NCBI GenBank assembly: GCA_023229795.1
Contig: JALNYP010000007.1
Span: 1-34,731, forward strand
Origin: Syntrophobacterales bacterium
Lineage (GTDB): Bacteria; Desulfobacterota; Desulfobaccia; Desulfobaccales; 0-14-0-80-60-11
Direction of reading: 5' to 3'
Length of the DNA stretch: 34,731 nucleotides
Part shown: in pieces, positions 8,233-14,134 of the stretch
Numbering within the stretch: position 1 is the stretch's first letter
Layout: every line of letters begins with the position of its first letter
Program-made: the position numbers and the translations under genes
Notes under the pieces: model-generated
The model's input: the letters and a program-made list of their open reading frames with translations, nothing else
Told to the model about the DNA's origin: nothing
The model's database searches: none

Positions 8233-8365
8233 ATAATTAATAATTATTTTCGAATGAAAAAGTATGAAGATATTTTGTGGAAATTCATCACGATAGCCCA
8301 TTCCGGTTTTTTTCGGCGCAACCCGACGATTTACCCCCTGCTTGCCTTACAACTGCGCCAAAAAA

Positions 8366-9736
8366 TTATTCCTTTGCCGCCATCTGCAGGCGACCGGCGC
8401 GCCAAGCATAGAGGAAGTACACCGCCAGGCCGAGCAGCAACCACAGGAGCAGGCGCAGCCAGGAGCTTTGCGGCATGGAGACCATCAGGGCCAGGCAGAC
8501 CAGGGCGCCGGAGGCGGCCACCGCTTTGCCGTAGGGGCAGCGGAAGGGGCGGGGCAGGGTAGGGTGGGTGAAGCGCAGCGCCAGCATCCCCAGGCAGACC
8601 AGGAAGAAGGCGAACAGCGTGCCGATGTTGCAGAGAAAAGCCAGCTTGTCGATGGGGGTGAGGGACGCCGCCAGGGCCACGGCCGCACCACAGAGGAGGG
8701 TCATGCGGTGGGGTGTCCGGTGGCGGGGATGGAGCGCCGCCACCGAGGCGGGGAGGAGCCCGTCCCGGGCCATGGCGAAGAGCACCCGGGGTTGGGCCAG
8801 GAGCAGCATGTAGAGCACGCTGGTGATGCCGATAATGGCCCCGAGGCCTATCAGGTCCGCGGCCCAAGGGAGGCCCACCTGCCGGAAGACCGTGGAGAAG
8901 GGGGATTCCGGGTGGATCTGAGTGTAAGGCGCCATGCCCACCAGGACCAGGGCCGCGGCCAGGTAAATCAGGCTGCACAGGGTGAGAGAGCCGATAATGC
9001 CGAAGGGTACGTCGCGGTCGGGGTGGCGGGATTCTTCCGCGGTAATGGCCACCACGTCGAAGCCCAGGAAGGCGAAGAATACCAGGGAAGCGGCCTGGAT
9101 GATGCTGCCGGGTCCATAAGGGATCAGGGGCGTCCAGTTAACCGGTCTGATATAAAAAGTTCCCAGCGCGACGATGAAGGCGATGACTGCCAGCTTGACG
9201 ATGACCAGGCCCCTGGCGATGAGGGCGTTGAAGCGGGTCCGCAAGGTCAGGAGCCCGGCAAAACCCAGGACCACCAGGGCGGCGGGGAGGTTGATGACCC
9301 TTCCTGCCGCGGTGAAGGGCGGGCCGCTGGCCCAATGGGGCAAGGCCAGGCCGTAGGCCCGGAGCAGGTCCTGGAAGTAGAAAGACCAGCCCGCGGCCAC
9401 CGCGGCCGCGGCCATGCCGTATTCCAGGATCAGGTCCCAGCCGATGATCCAGGCGGCCAGCTCGCCAAAAATCCCGTAGGCATAGGAGTAGGCGCTGCCG
9501 GCCTGGGGCATCATGGAGGCCAGTTCGGCGTAGCACAGGGCGGCCAGGGTACAGGCCCCGCCGGCCAGGAGGAAGGAGAGGATGAGGCCCGGACCGGCGA
9601 TCTTCACTCCCACCCCGGAGATCACAAAGATGCCGGCGCCGATGATCTGGGCCACCCCGATGACCACCAGGTCCAGCCGGGTGAGGCTGCGGCTCAGGGT
9701 AAAAGAGCCGTCGCCCGCGGCCGGGCCGCCGTGCAT
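8366..9736 (-). CDS. APC-superfamily amino acid permease
   Basis: A 456-residue inner-membrane transporter of the amino acid-polyamine-organocation superfamily, cationic amino acid transporter branch. The first helix has the signature VVIGVAQIIGAGIFVISGVG, followed by GPGLILSFLLAGGACTLAALCYAELASMMP. About twelve hydrophobic segments follow. The frame stays open upstream of ATG 9736, and residues encoded there (WRALRRRLLAKKP) resemble the usual cytoplasmic lead of this family, so the true start may be a rare codon a little upstream. No good ribosome binding site precedes 9736. It follows a lipoprotein gene by 65 bases. The substrate cannot be told. Confidence 0.88.
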   Translation of the reverse strand: MHGGPAAGDGSFTLSRSLTRLDLVVIGVAQIIGAGIFVISGVGVKIAGPGLILSFLLAGGACTLAALCYAELASMMPQAGSAYSYAYGIFGELAAWIIGWDLILEYGMAAAAVAAGWSFYFQDLLRAYGLALPHWASGPPFTAAGRVINLPAALVVLGFAGLLTLRTRFNALIARGLVIVKLAVIAFIVALGTFYIRPVNWTPLIPYGPGSIIQAASLVFFAFLGFDVVAITAEESRHPDRDVPFGIIGSLTLCSLIYLAAALVLVGMAPYTQIHPESPFSTVFRQVGLPWAADLIGLGAIIGITSVLYMLLLAQPRVLFAMARDGLLPASVAALHPRHRTPHRMTLLCGAAVALAASLTPIDKLAFLCNIGTLFAFFLVCLGMLALRFTHPTLPRPFRCPYGKAVAASGALVCLALMVSMPQSSWLRLLLWLLLGLAVYFLYAWRAGRLQMAAKE

Positions 9737-9801
9737 CGGCTTTTTGGCCAGCAGGCGCCGGCGTAAGGCGCGCCACGTCAGGCCGGTGGGAGGACCGGGC
9801 C

Positions 9802-10380
9802 TCAGAATTCTACGGCCTCGGCGTTGATCTGGAGTTGGGCCCCCGCGCCCCGGGCCGGCGGCAGGTTAACCACTCCCGTGACGGTGACAGGACGGTCCAA
9901 GGTGGTAGAAGCGAGGGTCTGGACCAGCTTGGGGTCCGGCAGATTGCCGAACATGACTTCGACCATTCCCTGGGGGCCCTTGAGCAGGAAAGACTTATGG
10001 TGTACCATAACCGGTCCCGGCAGGCCCTTGACCGTCACCCGGGCGCCCAGATAGCGGTCCTTGCCCGCCAGGAGTTGTCCCACGGTCAAGGCTTCCGGGG
10101 CCTGGGGTTGGGTCAGGGGCGGCATGGCCATGGGCTCGGCCTGGGGCGCGGGTTTCTTCAGCAGGTCCCAAATGGCCTGTTGCCTGCCCTCCATCTGGTT
10201 CAGTTTGTCCTGTATGGCCGCCACCTGGGCCTTGAGGTCCTGGAGCTCCTTGCGCAATTCCTTCTCCGATCGGTCCGAAGGGGCGCAAGCCGATAGCAGT
10301 AAGAGCCCCATGAGCAGGGCAACGACCCGGCGGCCCAGGCCGGGCGCCGGCGGGTGCGGCAAGTCGCGAGCCGTATCCAT
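9802..10380 (-). CDS. Predicted lipoprotein with coiled coil and OB-like C-terminal part
   Basis: A 192-residue envelope lipoprotein of unknown function. The signal sequence ends in the lipobox LLSAC (Cys about residue 32). A Lys/Glu/Gln-rich coiled coil follows (KELRKELQDLKAQVAAIQDKLNQM pattern, about 40-70), then a Pro-rich linker. The C-terminal half (LTVGQLLAGKDRYLGARVTVKG to the end) looks like a nucleic-acid-binding-type OB fold as seen in many small exported proteins; this is a pattern guess. A GAGAGGT ribosome site precedes ATG 10380. It is the first gene of a probable unit with the permease, with a weak promoter at 10464-10492. Confidence 0.75.
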   Translation of the reverse strand: MDTARDLPHPPAPGLGRRVVALLMGLLLLSACAPSDRSEKELRKELQDLKAQVAAIQDKLNQMEGRQQAIWDLLKKPAPQAEPMAMPPLTQPQAPEALTVGQLLAGKDRYLGARVTVKGLPGPVMVHHKSFLLKGPQGMVEVMFGNLPDPKLVQTLASTTLDRPVTVTGVVNLPPARGAGAQLQINAEAVEF

Positions 10381-10463
10381 AAAGGTAACCTCTCGGATGA
10401 GTGAACCCAGGGCAGGCCCGGGTCCGGGCCACCTGCTGGCCGGAGGCCCGGTAGTATTAATCT

Positions 10464-10492
10464 AGTTTAAGGGATAAACGCACTCAGGGCAA
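10464..10492 (-). promoter_or_regulatory. Possible sigma-70 promoter of the lipoprotein-permease unit
   Basis: On the minus strand TTGCCC (10492-10487), 17 bases, TAAACT (10469-10464); four of six matches in each box. It would give a leader of about 77 bases. Confidence 0.35.
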
Positions 10493-10546
10493 TGGCTAAA
10501 TGAGGCTCCACTCCCTCGTTCCCAAACCTTGATTAACCTAAACTCT

Positions 10547-10577
10547 AAGAGAGGGTTATCTAACCTTTGACTCTCTT
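10547..10577. other. Small inverted repeat in the gap
   Basis: AAGAGAG (10547-10553) faces CTCTCTT (10571-10577), with an inner GGTT/AACC pair. It lies in the 10381-10696 gap, which otherwise holds the weak promoter and the terminator below. An operator or RNA hairpin is possible; no function can be assigned. Confidence 0.35.
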
Positions 10578-10645
10578 AATCCTGGTTCATTCTGATTGGC
10601 GATAGCTGAAATTGGTTCCAAGAGGTCCCCCAGCAGAGCCTGGAC

Positions 10646-10687
10646 CAAAAAAATCTCGTTCCCAAGCAGGAGAACTTGGGAACGAGA
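10646..10687 (-). terminator. Rho-independent terminator of the small lipoprotein gene
   Basis: A perfect 13-bp stem (TCTCGTTCCCAAG at 10654-10666 with CTTGGGAACGAGA at 10675-10687) is followed on the minus strand by seven Ts. A fragment of the same motif (CTCGTTCCCAA) recurs near 10515, so the stem may derive from a dispersed repeat. Confidence 0.85.
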
Positions 10688-10696
10688 GAAGTTGTT

Positions 10697-10918
10697 CTAT
10701 TTCTTTTCCGGGCTAGGGGTTGCAGGGGCGGGTTGGGCGGGACTGGGTTTGGCTTCAGGTGCTTTGGTTGCGGGTGCCTGTTTTTCAGCTCCTTTCTCTG
10801 GGGCAGTTGTTGAGGCCGCGGGTTTCTGGGCCTTAGCGGGTTCCTCCTGCTTGCCGCAGGACGCCACCAGGAACAGCGCCAGAAAGGCTATTCCCAATAA
10901 CAAAACTAACCGTTTCAT
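10697..10918 (-). CDS. Small Pro/Ala/Lys-rich lipoprotein
   Basis: A 73-residue predicted lipoprotein: KRLVLLLGIAFLALFLVASC ends in the lipobox VASC at about residue 21. The mature part is a low-complexity Ala/Pro/Lys/Glu tail without structure, typical of small envelope or spacer lipoproteins. The frame is open to 11005, but AAAGGAGG stands just before ATG 10918, which also gives the signal peptide, so this start is chosen. It has its own terminator. No family is recognised. Confidence 0.75.
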   Translation of the reverse strand: MKRLVLLLGIAFLALFLVASCGKQEEPAKAQKPAASTTAPEKGAEKQAPATKAPEAKPSPAQPAPATPSPEKK

Positions 10919-11033
10919 AAGAGAACCTCCTTTGGTTTTTATCAGAGGCCAGGGGGCCAGGCGCAGAACCTGTGATCTGAAGCCTCTTAGTTGATTGCCA
11001 CTCACTTACGTGGCGGCAAGGGCAACCCAGGAT

Positions 11034-11480
11034 TTATTCCCCCCACACCAAATCATCGCGGACCCAGCCGATCTTTTCATTTTCTATGTAATAACCGACG
11101 TGTACCCAATTGCCTTTTTCGCCGAAGATTTTGTAAATATCCCCTTGGGAAGCCCGCAGGACCACAGGCATTTTTAGGCTGGGACCCTTTCTGATATTGG
11201 CATCATCCACCAGGATCACCGCAGTCTGGGTCTTGGAAACCAGGGGCTTATAGACCCAACCGGCCTGGTTTCTCCAGTCAGTAAAATAAACCCAGTTTTT
11301 TTGCTGTCTTTCTATTTGAATGGGATCACCAAGGTAAGCTTGGAAAAGAACTTCGGATCCTAAAGCAGGCTTGGAACGTACATTTACACGGTCTTTGGCG
11401 ATGCTTCCCATGCTAGAGGCGAAAACAGGGCCAGCAAGTATTATGACCAATGTTACAGCTAAGTAGAAGATTTTACGCAT
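11034..11480 (-). CDS. Exported protein with two bacterial SH3 domains
   Basis: A 148-residue protein with a signal peptide (MRKIFYLAVTLVIILAGPVFA) and two SH3b repeats: the first around SIAKDRVNVRSKPALGSEVL, the second around VILVDDANIRKGPSLKMPVV. Both carry the typical N[VI]R.[GK]P turn and end in a W-V/W-I strand. SH3b domains bind peptidoglycan or other envelope ligands. GAGGGGGG precedes ATG 11480. The gene stands alone on the minus strand between a small lipoprotein and the divergent uxs gene. The start lies in an AT-rich gap in which no clear minus-strand promoter was found. Confidence 0.85.
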   Translation of the reverse strand: MRKIFYLAVTLVIILAGPVFASSMGSIAKDRVNVRSKPALGSEVLFQAYLGDPIQIERQQKNWVYFTDWRNQAGWVYKPLVSKTQTAVILVDDANIRKGPSLKMPVVLRASQGDIYKIFGEKGNWVHVGYYIENEKIGWVRDDLVWGE

Positions 11481-11752
11481 TACTTACCCCCCTCTATATT
11501 TAATTAAAAATTGTTTACCTCCCTCAAAGTTTTGACGGAATGGTTTTATCCTTATGGATAAATTACGGGTTAGGGATTACTTAATGATGGCCTAAGAAGT
11601 CACGAGTTAACGGCAGGGGAACGAATAGCGGATAAACGATCCTACATGAGCTGAGTCCTGTTCTTCCCCCTAACGATTGATTTTGATTCTACCCTATAAA
11701 AAAATGCCGGTAATTGTCAACCCCAAAAAATGAAAAATATGTCCTGGGGTAA

Positions 11753-11780
11753 TTTACCTCGGTGCCAATGCCGGGTACAA
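11753..11780 (+). promoter_or_regulatory. Sigma-70-like promoter of the uxs gene
   Basis: TTTACC (11753-11758), 16 bases, TACAAT (11775-11780); predicted start near 11787, leaving a leader of about 28 bases with AAGGAG at 11801-11806. The remainder of the 11481-11814 gap is AT-rich with no other clear feature. Confidence 0.5.
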
Positions 11781-11814
11781 TGGGGCGAACGTTGCTGAAA
11801 AAGGAGAAAGGTGC

Positions 11815-12783
11815 ATGGCCCGCATTCTGATCACCGGCGGGGCGGGGTTCATCGGTTCCCACCTGGTGGAATACCTGCTCGGCCAGGATCACGAGATTCT
11901 CTGCCTGGATAATTACTTTACCGGCTCCAAGGCCAACCTCCTGCATCTGCGGGACTATCCCCGCCTGGAGATGATCCGCCATGACGTGGTGAACCCCATC
12001 ATGCTGGAGGTGGATCAGATTTACCACCTGGCCTGTCCGGCTTCGCCGGTGCATTATCAATATAACCCGGTGAAGACCATCAAAACCAACGTCCTGGGCA
12101 CCCTGAACATGCTGGGGCTGGCGAAAAGGGTCAAGGCCCGGATATTGTTGGCCTCCACCTCCGAGGTCTATGGCGATCCCCAGGTACACCCCCAGCCGGA
12201 GAGCTACTGGGGGCACGTGAACTCCATCGGCATCCGAAGCTGCTACGATGAGGGTAAACGGGTAGCCGAAACCCTGATGATGGACTATCACCGCCAGAAC
12301 GGGGTGGATACCCGCCTGCCCCGCATCTTCAACACCTTCGGGCCCCGGATGGCCTTAAACGACGGCCGGGTCATCAGCAATTTCATCGTCCAGGCCCTCA
12401 CCGGCCAGGACCTGACCCTCTATGGGGAAGGGCAGCAGACCCGGTCTTTCTGTTTCGTGTCCGACCTGGTGGAGGGCCTGGTGCGGCTGATGAATCGGGA
12501 CGGGGTGTTCGATCCCGTCAACCTGGGCAACCCGGGGGAGTACACCATCCTGGAGGTGGCGCAAAAGGTCCTGAGTTTGATCAAAACCCCGTCCACCATC
12601 ATTCACCGCCCCTTGCCGCCGGATGATCCGGGGCGGCGCCGGCCCGATATCACCCGGGCCCGGGAGTTGCTGGACTGGCAGCCCACCGTGCCCCTGGAAG
12701 CCGGTCTGAAGGAGACGATTCCCTACTTTGCCCAACGGCTCAAACAAGAGAATTTCCCCGTGGTGGGCGTCCTTAATTTCTAG
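11815..12783 (+). CDS. uxs: UDP-glucuronate decarboxylase (UDP-xylose synthase)
   Basis: A 322-residue extended short-chain dehydrogenase that turns UDP-glucuronate into UDP-xylose, a precursor for cell-surface glycans. The NAD motif GGAGFIGS is at residues 8-15. Family marks follow: HLACPASPVHYQYNPVKTIK, STSEVYGDP, the catalytic YDEGK (Tyr144, Lys148) with SCYDEGKRVAE, and RIFNTFGPRM. AAGGAG lies eight bases before ATG 11815. The 3' end overlaps the nuclease lipoprotein gene by 56 bases, so the two are translated from one message. No glycosyltransferase neighbour shows which glycan receives the xylose. Confidence 0.92.
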   Translation: MARILITGGAGFIGSHLVEYLLGQDHEILCLDNYFTGSKANLLHLRDYPRLEMIRHDVVNPIMLEVDQIYHLACPASPVHYQYNPVKTIKTNVLGTLNMLGLAKRVKARILLASTSEVYGDPQVHPQPESYWGHVNSIGIRSCYDEGKRVAETLMMDYHRQNGVDTRLPRIFNTFGPRMALNDGRVISNFIVQALTGQDLTLYGEGQQTRSFCFVSDLVEGLVRLMNRDGVFDPVNLGNPGEYTILEVAQKVLSLIKTPSTIIHRPLPPDDPGRRRPDITRARELLDWQPTVPLEAGLKETIPYFAQRLKQENFPVVGVLNF

Positions 12784-13393
12784 CCTGATTCTCCTGGCGG
12801 GGTTGAGCGCCTGCGGGGGCCAACCCGCCGGTCCACCCCAGGAGGCCCTGGTGGTGCGGGTCATTGACGGGGACAGCCTGGAACTGGCGGGAGGCCTTAG
12901 GGTGCGGGTCCTGGGGCTGGATGCCCCGGAAATGGAGCGGGACGGCCATCCTGCGGACTTCCTGGCCCATAAGGCCAAAGCGGCTCTGACCGGCCTCACC
13001 CTGAACCGGCAGGTGCATCTGGAGTACGACCGGCTGCACTACGATCACTACGGCCGCCTGCTGGCCTATATCTTCCTGCCGGACCGGACTTTGGTGAACG
13101 CCGAACTGGTGCGCCGGGGCCTGGCCCGGGTCTATGTCATCGCTCCTAATGGGCGTTATGGGGACCTCCTGCTGGCGGCCCAGCAGGAGGCCATTGGGGC
13201 TAACCGGGGCATCTGGCTGCAACTCCTCAAACAGGACGAACCCTCCTACCTGGGCAACCGCAATACCTTCAGACTGCACCGCCCCCAGTGCCCCCTGGCC
13301 GCCAAGATGGCCCCAGCCAACCGGCTGCGCTTCACCTCGCTCAAAGAGGCCTACCTATTGGGCTACAGCCCCTGCCGGAGCTGCAAACCTTAA
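12728..13393 (+). CDS. Staphylococcal-nuclease-like lipoprotein with C-terminal Cys/His domain
   Basis: A 221-residue exported nuclease of the SNase family. TTG 12728 gives a basic N-terminus, a hydrophobic stretch and the lipobox LSAC (Cys29). GGAG lies 13 bases upstream, a wide gap, so the start is not certain. The SNase core has VRVIDGDSLEL, RVRVLGLDAPEME (Arg and Glu of the active site) and YDHYGRLLAYIF (second Arg). A second small domain ends the protein: FRLHRPQCPLA...F.SLKEAYLLGYSPCRSCKP, a His/Cys pattern like the Ada-type zinc fold. It overlaps uxs by 56 bases and converges on an alkylguanine methyltransferase gene. An extracytoplasmic DNA/RNA scavenging role is likely. Confidence 0.85.
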   Translation: MPNGSNKRISPWWASLISSLILLAGLSACGGQPAGPPQEALVVRVIDGDSLELAGGLRVRVLGLDAPEMERDGHPADFLAHKAKAALTGLTLNRQVHLEYDRLHYDHYGRLLAYIFLPDRTLVNAELVRRGLARVYVIAPNGRYGDLLLAAQQEAIGANRGIWLQLLKQDEPSYLGNRNTFRLHRPQCPLAAKMAPANRLRFTSLKEAYLLGYSPCRSCKP

Positions 13394-13446
13394 AGGCAGT
13401 TGCCAGTTATCAGTAAAAGAAAACTGGCGTCCCGCCTATGAAAGAT

Positions 13447-13467
13447 GTAGGGTGCGTCCCAGGCACC
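13447..13467. repeat. Second copy of a dispersed short palindrome
   Basis: GTAGGGTGCGTCCCAGGCACC matches 4179-4199 except for one base. It lies between two converging genes. A weak hairpin (GCCAGTT/AACTGGC, 13402-13428) precedes it without a T-run. Confidence 0.6.
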
Positions 13468-13488
13468 AATAAAGAGCTGACAACCGCC

Positions 13489-14001
13489 TTACATCGCTCC
13501 TTCGTGGCGCAGCAGCCAGCGCTTGTGGTCCAGGCCCGAACTGAAGCCCCCCAAGCTGCCATCCGCGGCGATGACCCGGTGGCACGGCACGATCAGGGGC
13601 AGGGGGTTATGGCCATTGGCCTGGCCCACGGCCCGGCAGGCCTTGGGGTTGCCCACCCGACGGGCCAACTCGCCGTAGGAGATGGTTTTGCCCCGGGGGA
13701 TGCGCCGCAGTTCCTGCCAGACCCGGAGTTGAAACGGGGTGCCTTGCGGGTCCAGGGTGATTGAATCAAAATCGGCGGGGGCACCATTAAAATAAGCGGT
13801 TAATTCCTGTTTAGCCTTCTCGATGAGCGGCTGCAGGTGCGCTGGCGGTGAATCCGGCTGGAGTGGCGGGGCCGATTCCTCTCCGGCGAATTCCAGGGCG
13901 GCGAGGCCCCGCTCCGAAAAAGAGAGCTTGAGCGGCCCAACCGGGGTGTCGGTAAGATAAACGACCCATTCCTTGGTCTGGTGAGGCGATTTTTTCCTCA
14001 T
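13489..14001 (-). CDS. ogt: Methylated-DNA-protein-cysteine methyltransferase
   Basis: A 170-residue DNA repair protein that moves alkyl groups from O6-alkylguanine to its own cysteine. The active site PCHRVI (Cys140) is present. The helix-turn-helix around TPFQLRVWQELRRIPRGKTISYGELA, the Asn hinge region NGHNPLPLIVPC and the GGFSSGLDHKRWLL end are typical for Ogt. The frame extends to 14133, but CAGGAG lies just before ATG 14001, which fits the family length. It stands alone on the minus strand, just after the redox fusion gene at 14135. The only repair-like neighbour is the nuclease with the Ada-like tail. Confidence 0.93.
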   Translation of the reverse strand: MRKKSPHQTKEWVVYLTDTPVGPLKLSFSERGLAALEFAGEESAPPLQPDSPPAHLQPLIEKAKQELTAYFNGAPADFDSITLDPQGTPFQLRVWQELRRIPRGKTISYGELARRVGNPKACRAVGQANGHNPLPLIVPCHRVIAADGSLGGFSSGLDHKRWLLRHEGAM

Positions 14002-14027
14002 TTTCAATCTCCTGTCATGTATTCCTA

Positions 14028-14046
14028 CACCGGCGAGATGCCGGTG
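14028..14046. repeat. Short perfect palindrome (CACCGGC-gagat-GCCGGTG)
   Basis: A perfect 7-bp inverted repeat with a five-base centre, between the ogt start and the redox fusion stop. It has the look of the other small dispersed palindromes of this window. No T-run follows on either strand. Confidence 0.5.
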
Positions 14047-14134
14047 CCACCTTGGCTTAAGAGGTTGGCGGTGGGGTTTGGGGGAATCTTTGGTAAGTAT
14101 AGGGGCCATTGGACTGTGGCCCATTCCCCCCAAA

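Noticed and set aside
8342..9766. 474-residue open frame on the plus strand
   Set aside because: Antisense of the permease; rich in Gly, Gln, Asp and His with no structure, a typical product of high-GC third positions.
11781..11796. Sigma-54-like sequence TGGGGCGAACGTTGCT before uxs
   Set aside because: Spacing fits, but the start would fall after the ribosome site, leaving almost no leader. The sigma-70 boxes just upstream explain the gene better, and no activator gene is adjacent.
13402..13428. GCCAGTT/AACTGGC hairpin as terminator of the nuclease gene
   Set aside because: Weak stem with a long loop and no T-tract.
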